64,000 bases of DNA from Kitasatospora sp. NBC_01287 (GCF_026340565.1 NZ_JAPEPB010000001.1:6360001-6424000); one strand, 5' to 3'; shown: positions 31,886-39,714, counted from the first letter of the stretch. The notes: generated by a model from the sequence alone, not told the origin. Program-made: numbers and translations.

Positions 31886-32227
31886 ATGTCCGCCCCGACC
31901 CCGCCCAGGCCCGCCCGCATCGCCGAACTGCTTGCCTGCGGCGACCCCGGCTCCCTTGACGCCGAAGTCCGCAGCCTTCTCGGCCTCGAAGCCGGACCGA
32001 CCGCGCTGTACGCGGCCGGCGTCGCCGAGTGCGCCACCCATGCCGCCTGGGAGGGGGGCGGGGAGCCGGGGGGATATTCGGCGTGGCTGGAGACGCTGCC
32101 GGAGCCGTTCCTTCACGCAGTGCTCGTGTTCGCCGCCGACGCGGCCCTCGACGGCGAGCGCGCTCTGCGCACGATCTCCGCGTGTCGCGCCACCCTCCAG
32201 GCCGTCGCCGATCAGATCGGACACTAG
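31886..32227 (+). CDS. Small phage protein, paralogue of the previous gene
   Basis: 113 aa from ATG 31886. GYSAWLETLPEPFLHAVLVF aligns with the corresponding part of the 31449 product, and both end in a helical segment with an Arg-rich face. CGDPGSLDAEVRSLLGLEAG precedes it. No domain is recognised. Confidence 0.58.
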   Translation: MSAPTPPRPARIAELLACGDPGSLDAEVRSLLGLEAGPTALYAAGVAECATHAAWEGGGEPGGYSAWLETLPEPFLHAVLVFAADAALDGERALRTISACRATLQAVADQIGH

Positions 32228-32297
32228 GCAGCTATCAACGGCCCTGCCGGTTAGAAAAACTGACGAAACATCAGATTTTGAGTATCTGGATCAAAGG

Positions 32298-32333
32298 TTG
32301 TGCAAGTGCAGAAGCGAGTATAGAATTTACTCG
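32298..32333 (+). promoter_or_regulatory. Palindromic promoter copy 4
   Basis: The -35 is TTGTGC (32298-32303) and the -10 is TAGAAT (32321-32326), with a 17-bp spacer, inside CGAGTATAGAATTTACTCG (32315-32333). The outer base of each arm has changed together (T/A to C/G), so the dyad is preserved by compensating change. This copy lacks the upstream C tract. It drives one gene that is closed by a strong terminator. Confidence 0.8.
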
Positions 32334-32337
32334 TGAG

Positions 32338-32358
32338 GTTGAGGGGGAAGCCCTCAAC
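32338..32358 (+). promoter_or_regulatory. Leader hairpin after promoter copy 4
   Basis: GTTGAGGG (32338-32345) and CCCTCAAC (32351-32358) form a perfect 8-bp stem with loop GGAAG, directly before the TAAGGAG ribosome site. Confidence 0.65.
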
Positions 32359-32373
32359 AGTAAGGAGATCGCC

Positions 32374-32685
32374 ATGACCGCCACTGCCACCATCGCCCCC
32401 GCCAACGAGCTGATCGCCGCCGTTCGCGACTGCTTCCCGAGTGACACGATCGCCGGCTTCACCGAGACCTACGTCAACCTCCTGGTCGACCCCTACGGCG
32501 ATCGCATCGTCAAGGTCGAGGCGGAGACCGGCGACGACGGGATCCGCGTGGAGATCTCGCTCATCCACCCCGAGCTCGGCCTCATCGGCTCCATCTCCCG
32601 CACCTACCGCGGCGACGCCTCCGACCGGCTCATCGAGGGCGTCTTCAAGTTCCTCAAGGGCGTCTTCAACTACACCTGGATGTAA
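32374..32685 (+). CDS. Small phage protein, single-gene unit under promoter copy 4
   Basis: 103 aa from ATG 32374 with TAAGGAG upstream. It reads as an alpha/beta fold: NELIAAVRDCFPSDTIAGFT, VNLLVDPYGDRIVKVEAETG, GIRVEISLIHPELGLIGSIS, then a C-terminal LIEGVFKFLKGVFNYTW helix. No known family. It has its own promoter and terminator and is codon-typical, so it is probably an early-expressed gene of some importance. Confidence 0.65.
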   Translation: MTATATIAPANELIAAVRDCFPSDTIAGFTETYVNLLVDPYGDRIVKVEAETGDDGIRVEISLIHPELGLIGSISRTYRGDASDRLIEGVFKFLKGVFNYTWM

Positions 32686-32691
32686 CTCCTC

Positions 32692-32731
32692 CCGCGCCCG
32701 GCGGCCCCGCACCTGGGGCCGCCGGGCGCGG
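32692..32731 (+). terminator. 17-bp stem terminator after the 32374 gene
   Basis: CCGCGCCCGGCGGCCCC (32692-32708) and GGGGCCGCCGGGCGCGG (32715-32731) form a perfect 17-bp stem with loop GCACCT, 6 bp after the stop. Confidence 0.82.
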
Positions 32732-32797
32732 CTCCCGACCGGACTGCTCGACCACCGGGGGTGGACTGCCCGCCCCCGGCGAAGGGACACACACCCG

Positions 32798-33013
32798 ATG
32801 GCCGCCATCACCACTGACATCGACGCCCTGTACGTGGCGGGCCGCAGCCGCCCCGACGCCACCAGCATCCAGACCCTGCGCCACAACGGAGAACTCGCCG
32901 GCTGGACGTTCCGTACCGCCAACGGCTGGGTCCTGCCCGACGGGCGAGTCAGCCCGTCCCTGGAGCCCTACCGGTCCTACGCAGCCGCCAGTGCGCACCT
33001 CAACCTCACCTGA
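32798..33013 (+). CDS. Small hypothetical protein
   Basis: 71 aa from ATG 32798 with GAAGGG upstream. It has TSIQTLRHNGELAGWTFRTA and NGWVLPDGRVSPSLEPYRSY, resembling a small beta-hairpin domain. No recognised family. The gap before it is taken up by the strong terminator. Confidence 0.5.
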   Translation: MAAITTDIDALYVAGRSRPDATSIQTLRHNGELAGWTFRTANGWVLPDGRVSPSLEPYRSYAAASAHLNLT

Positions 33014-33083
33014 CCGGCACCACCGTGGTGGGCGGGCCCGGCACCACCGCGTCACCGGCCACCACAACCACTGGAGACCGCTC

Positions 33084-33503
33084 ATGAACACCCCTCCGCC
33101 GCGCACCGAGCAAGGCATACAGGCCCTGCTGATCACCGAGGACGGCACCACCACGCCCGTCACCTTGCCCGCCACCCTCTCGACGGGCCACGCTGCTAGG
33201 GCCGCCATCGCCCAGCACCTCGGCGGACGGAGCTGGCTCGGCTACTGCCATCCGGCGTGCTCGCCGGACACCCACTTCATCACCGTGGGCCTGCTCGAAC
33301 GCCCGCCAGCCGGCACGCCCCGCAACGACTGCGCGACCGCCGTCGCCGAGGTGCTGCGGCACGCCCCGCTGAGGGAGTCGATCCACGGACCAGCCCTGGT
33401 GATGGGGCCTACCAGCGGGGACGACGTGCCGACCAGCCTGGAGCCCGGCCAGCAGCAGGCCATCAGGGACTTCGTGGCGACGTGGCGCGCCCTCCTGGCC
33501 TGA
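33084..33503 (+). CDS. Hypothetical phage protein
   Basis: 139 aa from ATG 33084, after CTGGAG. It begins IQALLITEDGTTTPVTLP, a small beta element also seen in DUF3846-like phage proteins, then GYCHPACSPDTHFITVGLLE and a helical C-terminus (QQQAIRDFVATWRALLA). Function unknown. Confidence 0.58.
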   Translation: MNTPPPRTEQGIQALLITEDGTTTPVTLPATLSTGHAARAAIAQHLGGRSWLGYCHPACSPDTHFITVGLLERPPAGTPRNDCATAVAEVLRHAPLRESIHGPALVMGPTSGDDVPTSLEPGQQQAIRDFVATWRALLA

Positions 33504-33514
33504 GCGCGGACCAG

Positions 33515-34027
33515 GTGAGAATCCGCATCGACATGCAGCTGACCCTGCACGCGGATGACTGGGCCGACGCAGCAGGCTCCGACCCAGCCGACGCGGCCCG
33601 CGACGCGTGCTGGTACCTCAGCGACGCCCTCCAGTCGCTGCCCCACCTCGGCGAGGATGGCTGCCCCGCCGACCTGCGGACCATGCCCGTCTGGACCGAG
33701 GAGCAGGATCTCCTCGGCACCGTAGACATCACCGCACGCTGGCAGGTGGACTGCGCAGCAGCCGACTGGACCGCCTGGCGCGCCGACCCCGGCCCCTACA
33801 TCGACCCGCACACCGTGGCGCGTGGCCGGGCCCGCGAGGACCTGTCGCTCATCGTCGTCGAAGGGCTGGCCTCCATGGCGCTGCTCGAAGCGTCCCGCGC
33901 GGTGATGACACTCACGCACCCCTGGCCGCAAACCTACGACCACCGATGGCGCACCCGACCCGAGCTGAGACCCGCACAACCCCGTCACGTCCGCCGACGG
34001 CGCACCACCGCGCCGACGTGGCCTTGA
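33515..34027 (+). CDS. Hypothetical phage protein
   Basis: 170 aa from GTG 33515; ATG 33533 is an alternative. It starts VRIRIDMQLTLHADDW, then has ADAARDACWYLSDALQSLPH, LLGTVDITARWQVDCA, and a helix (ALLEASRAVMTLTHPW) before an Arg/Pro-rich end. No domain recognised. It is followed by the phosphatase gene. Confidence 0.55.
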   Translation: MRIRIDMQLTLHADDWADAAGSDPADAARDACWYLSDALQSLPHLGEDGCPADLRTMPVWTEEQDLLGTVDITARWQVDCAAADWTAWRADPGPYIDPHTVARGRAREDLSLIVVEGLASMALLEASRAVMTLTHPWPQTYDHRWRTRPELRPAQPRHVRRRRTTAPTWP

Positions 34028-34103
34028 CCGTCAACCTTCATGCACCGCAACGGCGTTGAAACCTACGTCGACCACCCGCAACAACACACCCGCAAGGAGA
34101 TTC

Positions 34104-35201
34104 ATGAACCGCGTCTTCGCCCTGGTCATCGACCCCGACGGCACATGGGACGAACTGTCGTCACCCGAAGGGGAGATCACCGCACAGCACCAGGCGCTGC
34201 ACACCAACCTCGGCAAGGGATACACCACCACCGCGATCGGCCGGTTCCTGGTGCACTGGCCGGACACGCCGTACGACCAGGAGACCAACCGGGCTGCCCA
34301 GCAACTGTGGTCCGGGCTGTCCGGCGGTTCGCCCGCCCCGTTCTTCCGGGGCACGGTGATCGTCACCGCCCGGCGTCGACCGGACGGCTCCTACTCGGGG
34401 CTGCTGCCCGCCCAGCTCGACCGACTGCACGACAACGTGGGCGAGCACCCCTGGAAGCCTCAGACCGCCCCGGTGATCAGCACCTCCCAGGAGAAGGGCA
34501 CCCGGGCGCAGCAGTGCGACGCGGCCGCGGTGCACACCGACGCGGCCACCGGAGTGTGGGCATTCGCGCTGTGCGACGGCGTCGGCGACCACATCGAGAC
34601 TGGCCTGCTGGTCGAGCACTTCGCGCCGCGCCTGGCCCGCACCGCCGCCGAGACGGGCGACCCCGGCGCGGCGATCCACGCGGCCCGCGCCGAACTCGCC
34701 CACTGGCAGATGAACTGGTGCGTCGAGGAGGAGCCGACAGCGGCGGTTGTCGTCGCGGTGTGGGATCCGCGGCGGAAGGAGCTGCTGATCGCCTGGGCGG
34801 GCGACTGCCGGGCGTACGCCATGAGCGCCACCGGACTGGTGACGCAGCTGACGGCGGACCACAACCTCGCCGCCTACAAGGCGTCGCGCAAGATGATCAC
34901 CGGCCCGGATGACCACCACCAGCTGCTGTCCCACATGGGGGAGGGGCCGGTGGAGGAGATGTGCGTGCACCTCGATCGGGTTCGCAGGCTGCTGCTGTGC
35001 AGCGACGGCGTGTACCACCCGATCGAGGCCGCCAGCTGGAGCGGGGTGTCCACTTCCTTTGCCCTGTTGGAGCCCAAGAGTGCGGCCGGGCGTCTGGTCG
35101 TTGACGCGGTGGCGGAGGCTGTGGCGCGCAGCAGGGCCGAGTGCGGGCGGTTGGAGGCCGACAATGCCACCGCCCTCGTAGTGGACTTTCCGGGGCTCTG
35201 A
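34104..35201 (+). CDS. PP2C-family serine/threonine protein phosphatase
   Basis: 365 aa from ATG 34104 with AAGGAG upstream. After an N-terminal domain of about 120 aa of unknown type, the PPM phosphatase core is complete: Asp 139 in QQCDAAAV, CDGVGDH (157-163), AGDCRAY (232-238), LTADHN (249-254), LLCSDG (297-302) and DNATALVV (353-360). These supply the two-metal site. It would remove phosphate from Ser/Thr, probably opposing host Hanks-type kinases. Phosphatases of this class are unusual in a temperate phage arm. Confidence 0.85.
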   Translation: MNRVFALVIDPDGTWDELSSPEGEITAQHQALHTNLGKGYTTTAIGRFLVHWPDTPYDQETNRAAQQLWSGLSGGSPAPFFRGTVIVTARRRPDGSYSGLLPAQLDRLHDNVGEHPWKPQTAPVISTSQEKGTRAQQCDAAAVHTDAATGVWAFALCDGVGDHIETGLLVEHFAPRLARTAAETGDPGAAIHAARAELAHWQMNWCVEEEPTAAVVVAVWDPRRKELLIAWAGDCRAYAMSATGLVTQLTADHNLAAYKASRKMITGPDDHHQLLSHMGEGPVEEMCVHLDRVRRLLLCSDGVYHPIEAASWSGVSTSFALLEPKSAAGRLVVDAVAEAVARSRAECGRLEADNATALVVDFPGL

Positions 35202-35248
35202 CCTGCGCAAACGCGCAGCGTCCAGCCATTGAGATCTTTCCGGCGGAG

Positions 35249-35284
35249 TGGACCCCCCATCTGAATGAGTATAGAATTTACTCA
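35249..35284 (+). promoter_or_regulatory. Palindromic promoter copy 5
   Basis: The -35 is TGGACC (35249-35254) and the -10 is TAGAAT (35272-35277), with a 17-bp spacer, inside TGAGTATAGAATTTACTCA (35266-35284). The dyad is extended: CCCCCC (35253-35258), six bases, ATGAGTA, seven bases, TACTCAT, six bases, GGGGGG (35292-35297). This is symmetrical about one centre. It serves the genes from 35330. Confidence 0.78.
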
Positions 35285-35291
35285 TAAGGAA

Positions 35292-35305
35292 GGGGGGAAG
35301 CCCCC
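35292..35305 (+). promoter_or_regulatory. Leader hairpin after promoter copy 5
   Basis: GGGGG-GAAG-CCCCC (35292-35305), 24 bp before the GTG start. The G run is also the downstream half of the extended promoter dyad. Confidence 0.55.
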
Positions 35306-35329
35306 ACCGAACACCGAAGGGGAACCACC

Positions 35330-35608
35330 GTGAACGCGCTGAACGCCGCTGCCGAAGAAGCCCGCCACTACGCCAACCAGGCCCGCTCCCGCGCCGCCCA
35401 GGCCGGCACCGACCTTCAGCGCCTCACCCTCTCTGCCGCCGCCCTCACCCTCGACTCCGTCGCTCGACTCCTCAGCCGACCCGACCGCGAAAACGCCGTA
35501 CTCGATGCCCTCAGCATCGCCGAGTCCTACGCCACCAGTGCCGACGCCGGACCGCTCGCCCTCCCCGGGGGCTTCACCCTCAACGTCCTCGACTACCTCA
35601 CCGCCTGA
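35330..35608 (+). CDS. Small helical phage protein
   Basis: 92 aa from GTG 35330 with AAGGGG upstream. An amphipathic Ala-rich helix (AAEEARHYANQARSRAAQAG) is followed by LTLSAAALTLDSVARLLS and ALSIAESYATSADAG. No known domain. First gene after promoter copy 5. Confidence 0.58.
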   Translation: MNALNAAAEEARHYANQARSRAAQAGTDLQRLTLSAAALTLDSVARLLSRPDRENAVLDALSIAESYATSADAGPLALPGGFTLNVLDYLTA

Positions 35609-35622
35609 CCAGCCCGCCAGCA

Positions 35623-35648
35623 GCGGCCCGCCCACCCGGCCGGGCCGC
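35623..35648 (+). terminator. Hairpin after the 35330 gene
   Basis: GCGGCCCG (35623-35630) and CGGGCCGC (35641-35648) form an 8-bp stem with a 10-base loop. Confidence 0.5.
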
Positions 35649-35673
35649 CCCACCCAGAAGGGAGAGAAACACC

Positions 35674-36201
35674 ATGTACGACCACCGCCCAACGCCCGGC
35701 CAGCTCGACTCCTCGGCCGCCGAGTTCGACGTGACCGATCTGGTCCGGCACGCCGCCGAACTCCTCGGCCCGCAGTGGGTGGCGGAAGAACTCGCTGACG
35801 CCGCCGAGGACCTGGGGCTCAGTGACTCACTCCCGGCGATACGCTGCGCGATCGGCCGGCACGCCAACGGTCGGGCGGCGGACGGCTTCGCGATCACGAT
35901 CGAGCCCCTGCCCCAGGAGAGCTCAAGCGGCATCGAGCCGCTGTCACTTGCGGCCTGCGTCTACGGCGACTCCTGGACAACGGACACCCTCCTGCTCCCG
36001 GAACCCCGCGCCACCCTCGCCCACGTCGCAGCTCAAGTCGCCGAGGCCGTGCGCGCCCTGCGGGCCGCGTTCCCCTTGGACGCCACGTTCCCGGCAGTCA
36101 TCGAGGGCGGCCACGACGGCGCCCGTCCCGAGCTCTCCGCCGGGCCGCAGACCCACCCCGGCGCCGCCCTACCCGCCCTCTTCGACTACCCGACCGCCTG
36201 A
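35674..36201 (+). CDS. Hypothetical phage protein
   Basis: 175 aa with AAGGGAGAG upstream. The N-terminal region (FDVTDLVRHAAELLGPQWVA, EELADAAEDLGL) is helical. The C-terminal region is Pro/Gly-rich with YGDSWTTDTLLLPEPRATLA. No domain recognised. It precedes the EHAIT-type paralogue array. Confidence 0.58.
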   Translation: MYDHRPTPGQLDSSAAEFDVTDLVRHAAELLGPQWVAEELADAAEDLGLSDSLPAIRCAIGRHANGRAADGFAITIEPLPQESSSGIEPLSLAACVYGDSWTTDTLLLPEPRATLAHVAAQVAEAVRALRAAFPLDATFPAVIEGGHDGARPELSAGPQTHPGAALPALFDYPTA

Positions 36202-36272
36202 CCTACCGCCACAACCACCGGCGGCCCTGGCGCACAGGCCCGCCGCACCACTCGAACCGAAAGGAACCCACT

Positions 36273-36626
36273 GTGCTCCGCGACAACGATCTCCTCAAGC
36301 ACCTGCGCCGCAACGCCGTCGCCATCAGCGGCCCGCGCCACCACCACCAAGCCGTCCTCGCCGCCATCGTCCGCCACCAGGAACTCGGGCCCAGAGCCGC
36401 CCGTGCCGCCTACCAGCTCGTCGACGACGCCACCGCCATCGCATGGTCCCAGCGCACCAACGACTTCACCCCCGTCACCTACTCCCAGTACCGGCAACTC
36501 GTACGCGCCGCCTACTACGGCGACCTCTTCGCCCGGGCCTTCGACCTCGGCCACGCCGACCGCGTCGCCGACCTCGCCACCGAGATCAACACCGCGCTCC
36601 ACCTCGACCCGCAGCTCACCCGCTGA
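36273..36626 (+). CDS. EHAIT-family paralogue A
   Basis: 117 aa from GTG 36273, after GAAAGGAAC. It aligns with the following genes over one core: VDDATAIAW (50-58), R-T, YSQYRQLVRAAYYGDLF, and NTALHLDPQLTR at the end. The Glu-His of the other members is Asp-Asp here, so it is a divergent member. Helical throughout; function unknown. Confidence 0.62.
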   Translation: MLRDNDLLKHLRRNAVAISGPRHHHQAVLAAIVRHQELGPRAARAAYQLVDDATAIAWSQRTNDFTPVTYSQYRQLVRAAYYGDLFARAFDLGHADRVADLATEINTALHLDPQLTR

Positions 36627-36710
36627 CATCGACCCCAGCCGGTGTAACCGCCCCAGCCGACCAACAAACCCACGGAGAACCCAATCACCACCACGCCCGA
36701 CATCGAGTCC

Positions 36711-37040
36711 ATGACCATCGCCGGAATCATCGAGATCCGCGGCCCCGAGCACCACAAGCTGACCATCCTGGAGGCCATCACCTCCACCGAGAACATCGGC
36801 CCCGGCACCATCGCCGTCGCCTTCGGGATGGTTGAGCACGCCATCACCACCGCCTGGGCTCTCCGCCCCGACACCTACCGAGCCCTGGCCTTCCGCCAGT
36901 TCCACGATGTCGTCCGTGACCGCTACTACGCGGACCTCTACCGGTGCGCCCTCGACCTGCGTGCCGACATGGACAAGGTCGCCACCCTCGCCGGGGACGT
37001 CACCTTCGCCCTCGTCAGCGACCCCCAGCTGAACCGCTGA
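36711..37040 (+). CDS. EHAIT-family paralogue B
   Basis: 109 aa from ATG 36711. Core: VEHAITTAW (41-49), RPDTYRALAFRQFHDVV, YYADLYRCALDLRADMDKV and DPQLNR at the end. The N-terminus EIRGPEHHKL matches that of paralogue D. The only good ribosome site (CGGAG at 36673-36677) is placed for an in-frame ATC at 36684, which would add ITTTPDIES; ATG 36711 has weak pairing. The start is therefore uncertain. Confidence 0.65.
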   Translation: MTIAGIIEIRGPEHHKLTILEAITSTENIGPGTIAVAFGMVEHAITTAWALRPDTYRALAFRQFHDVVRDRYYADLYRCALDLRADMDKVATLAGDVTFALVSDPQLNR

Positions 37041-37053
37041 CCCCTGCACCTCC

Positions 37054-37082
37054 CGCCCGGCCGCCCAGCAGGCGGCCGGGCG
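37054..37082 (+). terminator. Hairpin between EHAIT paralogues B and C
   Basis: CGCCCGGCCGCC (37054-37065) and GGCGGCCGGGCG (37071-37082) form a perfect 12-bp stem with loop CAGCA. Confidence 0.7.
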
Positions 37083-37117
37083 CCCACCAACCCCGCACCG
37101 AAAGGAACAGCCCCGCC

Positions 37118-37474
37118 ATGCCGATCATCATCGCCGGAGCCCGCGCAGCTGAAAGCCTCGCCGACGAGCTCTACTTCGTGCCGCTCCACCACCTGCCCAA
37201 GGTCGTCTCGCTGATCGTCCACAACGGAGCGTGCCTGAACCTCGTCCACAGCGCCGCTCTCCTCGTCGAGCACGCCGTCACCGTCGCCTGGGCCCACCGC
37301 CCGGCCACGCTGCGCCGCCTGCACCTGGGCCAATACCGAGACACCGCCCTGCACTTCCACTACGGCGAGCTGTTCTGCGAGGCGCTTCGCCTGTACGGGG
37401 ACCTTCGGCACGCCGACTACCTCGCCGCCCACACCGAGACGCTGATCGCCCAGAACCGCCAGCTCAGCCGCTGA
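37118..37474 (+). CDS. EHAIT-family paralogue C
   Basis: 118 aa from ATG 37118. Core: LVEHAVTVAW (49-58), RPATLRRLHLGQYRDTA, FHYGELFCEALRLYGDLRHA and NRQLSR at the end. The N-terminal 40 residues (PIIIAGARAAESLADELYFV) are specific to this copy. Function unknown. Confidence 0.65.
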   Translation: MPIIIAGARAAESLADELYFVPLHHLPKVVSLIVHNGACLNLVHSAALLVEHAVTVAWAHRPATLRRLHLGQYRDTALHFHYGELFCEALRLYGDLRHADYLAAHTETLIAQNRQLSR

Positions 37475-37503
37475 CCGACCCGCACCCGAAACGGAACAGC
37501 ACG

Positions 37504-38070
37504 ATGACCACCTCCGCACCGATGGCACACCTGAGTGAACTCCTCGCACTCACCGCCGTCTTGACGACCACCAGCCAGCATGCGATCGACACCACCCTCG
37601 CCGAGGACCAGCCTGCCCGCACCCGACTGATCATCGACCGCAACACCCTCACCGGGCACACCGTCATCTCCGGCCACGTCAACGGCGCCCTCGTCGCCCT
37701 CGACCAGGTCACCCACGGGCCCAACCAGCCCCACCTGCACATCGACACGATCGACTCCGCAGCACAGGCCCACCTCGACGGGCAGGACGGCCAGGCGACG
37801 GCGCCGCCGCAGACGTACACGTGGACCGTGACCGTCAAGGGCGAGAGGGAGATCGTGAGCATCAGCCGCAGCGAACCCACCGACGAGGACGAAGCGGCGA
37901 TCCGCGAAGCCGGCGTCGGGGTGCTGATCGTCCAGGCCCACACCCTCCCGCAGGCACACGCATGCGCCACCCTCGAACTCGACGCACAGCACGCCGCCGA
38001 CGAGACCCTGAACGAGCGCCTGGTCGCCGCCACGGCGGCACGAGCCGCCGCACACGGCAGCGAGGTGTAG
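37504..38070 (+). CDS. Hypothetical protein interrupting the EHAIT array
   Basis: 188 aa from ATG 37504. It is unrelated to its neighbours. A beta-rich centre (TRLIIDRNTLTGHTVISGHV, NGALVALDQVTHGPNQPHLH, YTWTVTVKGEREIVSISRSE) is followed by an Ala-rich helical end (LVAATAARAAAHGSEV). No domain recognised. Confidence 0.58.
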   Translation: MTTSAPMAHLSELLALTAVLTTTSQHAIDTTLAEDQPARTRLIIDRNTLTGHTVISGHVNGALVALDQVTHGPNQPHLHIDTIDSAAQAHLDGQDGQATAPPQTYTWTVTVKGEREIVSISRSEPTDEDEAAIREAGVGVLIVQAHTLPQAHACATLELDAQHAADETLNERLVAATAARAAAHGSEV

Positions 38071-38191
38071 ACACCCCGCCGTCAGGGGGCCGACTCGCAA
38101 CTCAGCGACCTTCCCCAGCAGCACAGTTGACCGCCTGCTGCATGCTGCCGCCCCGCCCAGGGGCGGCCAACTCCCAAGAACGGTAGACCCC

Positions 38192-38548
38192 ATGGCTCAG
38201 ATCGCCACCGAAGGATTCATCGCCGTCGAGGTCCGAGGCCCCGAGCACCATCACCTACCCATCCTTGAAGCGTTCCTCCACCACCGCGTCGGCCCCGGTC
38301 TCAGCCAGAACTCCTTCGCTCTCACCGAGCACGCCATCACCGCCGCCTGGTCGGTACGCCCCAACATTCTGGAGCCGTTGACCTTCAGCCAGTTCCACGA
38401 CCTTGTCGCGCACTTCCACTACGCAGACCTGGTGCGCCAGGCCCTCGACGTGGACGCCGACTTCGACCGCATCGGTGAACTCGTCTCCACCATCAGCCGC
38501 GCCCTGCTCCTCGACAACCGCCTGCGCGGCACGAACCGCACCCACTGA
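38192..38548 (+). CDS. EHAIT-family paralogue D
   Basis: 118 aa. Core: LTEHAITAAW (44-53), RPNILEPLTFSQFHDLV, FHYADLVRQALDVDADFDRI and DNRLRG near the end. EVRGPEHHHLPILEAF matches the start of paralogue B, so B and D are the closest pair. It suggests duplication of a larger block around the 37504 gene. Confidence 0.65.
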   Translation: MAQIATEGFIAVEVRGPEHHHLPILEAFLHHRVGPGLSQNSFALTEHAITAAWSVRPNILEPLTFSQFHDLVAHFHYADLVRQALDVDADFDRIGELVSTISRALLLDNRLRGTNRTH

Positions 38549-38555
38549 CAGCCCC

Positions 38556-38585
38556 GGTCCCGGCCGCCGACCGGCGGCCGGGACC
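38556..38585 (+). terminator. Hairpin between EHAIT paralogues D and E
   Basis: GGTCCCGGCCGCC (38556-38568) and GGCGGCCGGGACC (38573-38585) form a perfect 13-bp stem with loop GACC. Confidence 0.72.
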
Positions 38586-38614
38586 ACCCCCCACCAGCGA
38601 AAGGCGAACCTGCC

Positions 38615-39031
38615 ATGTCCCAGCCCCGCCTGGCCTGCGTCGAAGAACTCCCGGTGCACGAACACCACCGCCCCGCCGTCGCAGTCACCATCGCCTTCCA
38701 CCAGCTGTGCGAGGCGGCCGCCGACGGCGCCCACCTCCTTGTCGAGCACGCCATCACGGTCGCCTGGGTCAGGCGCCCGCCAGCCTGGACCCACCTCGAC
38801 CTCGCCCAGTTCCACGAGACCGCCCAGTTCTTCGCCTACGCCGACCTGTTCCACGAGGCGGCGCACCTGCGCGACATCCGCCACGTCGAGTTCCTGGCCG
38901 CCCGGGTGCAGTCCGCACTCGACGCGAACCCGCTGCTCCACCACCACCGCACCGACCGCGCCGGCGCCGAACACACCCGCCCGGCCGCACGGCGCGAGGC
39001 AGGCGGCAACGCGACGGCGGGTGCGCGGTGA
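38615..39031 (+). CDS. EHAIT-family paralogue E
   Basis: 138 aa. Core: LLVEHAITVAW (41-51), RRPPAWTHLDLAQFHETA, FAYADLFHEAAHLRDIRHV and DANPLL, with a longer Arg/Ala-rich tail than the others. The next gene starts within its end (4-bp overlap). Confidence 0.65.
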   Translation: MSQPRLACVEELPVHEHHRPAVAVTIAFHQLCEAAADGAHLLVEHAITVAWVRRPPAWTHLDLAQFHETAQFFAYADLFHEAAHLRDIRHVEFLAARVQSALDANPLLHHHRTDRAGAEHTRPAARREAGGNATAGAR

Positions 39032-39324
39032 CAGCCAGCCTGGACGCGGCTCTGACCGCGACCGCCACCCGGCTGCACGTCAACCCGCAGGTCGACAAGG
39101 CCGCCCGCCACGCACTGGAGGTGATGATCACCACCGCCTACGACAACCGACCCGCCGCCATGCGGGACATGACCCGCGCCGAGCACCGCGCCCGCCTGAG
39201 CGACACCACGCTGACCGCCCTCTACGCGCACTGCGCGCTGTCCCTGGGCGGCCACTACGGGCGAGCCGCCGCCCACCTCCTGCACACCCTCGACAGCTGG
39301 GCGCCGCGCCCAGCGGCGGCCTGA
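39028..39324 (+). CDS. EHAIT-family paralogue F (divergent)
   Basis: 98 aa from GTG 39028, overlapping the previous stop. LEVMITTAYDNRPAAMRDMT aligns with VEHAITTAWALRPDTYRALA of copy B. The His is replaced by Met-type residues and the QFHD segment is AEHR. It is the most divergent copy and lacks the DPxL end. Confidence 0.58.
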   Translation: MTASLDAALTATATRLHVNPQVDKAARHALEVMITTAYDNRPAAMRDMTRAEHRARLSDTTLTALYAHCALSLGGHYGRAAAHLLHTLDSWAPRPAAA

Positions 39325-39344
39325 CCGGGAGGGACACCACCACG

Positions 39345-39620
39345 ATGGCCAGCATGGGCGGATACCCGGGCGAGTACCCGAGGGGCCGCAGCCTCTTCCA
39401 CGACGGGCCCGGCCTCGCCGATGCGATGCCCGGCCTGCAAACCCAGGTCACCGCAGCCGCCCAGTACCTGAACAGCCACGACCACGACCAGGCGACCAAG
39501 ACGACCCTCGCCCTCACCAGCCGCTTGGCGGCAGGCGGCGAATGCACCAAGGGGTTCGCCAAGCGGATCGCCCGCCACCTCGTCGAGACGCAGGCGCAGC
39601 GCCTCGCCGGCGCCAACTGA
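39345..39620 (+). CDS. Small hypothetical phage protein
   Basis: 91 aa from ATG 39345. Gly/Tyr-rich start (GGYPGEYPRGRSLFHDGPGL), then LQTQVTAAAQYLNSHDHDQA and a C-terminal basic helix (CTKGFAKRIARHLVETQAQR). No clear relation to the EHAIT family. It ends the array before a terminator with a T run. Confidence 0.55.
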   Translation: MASMGGYPGEYPRGRSLFHDGPGLADAMPGLQTQVTAAAQYLNSHDHDQATKTTLALTSRLAAGGECTKGFAKRIARHLVETQAQRLAGAN

Positions 39621-39647
39621 CCCGACACGCCCCACCCCATCCCAGGC

Positions 39648-39683
39648 GGCCCGGCCGGTCGCCCAGACGTGACCGGCCGGGCC
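39648..39683 (+). terminator. Terminator with T run after the EHAIT array
   Basis: GGCCCGGCCGGTC (39648-39660) and GACCGGCCGGGCC (39671-39683) form a perfect 13-bp stem followed by TTT, the most complete rho-independent form among the right-arm hairpins. Confidence 0.8.
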
Positions 39684-39714
39684 TTTCCATGCCCAAAAGC
39701 CACAGGACACCCCG

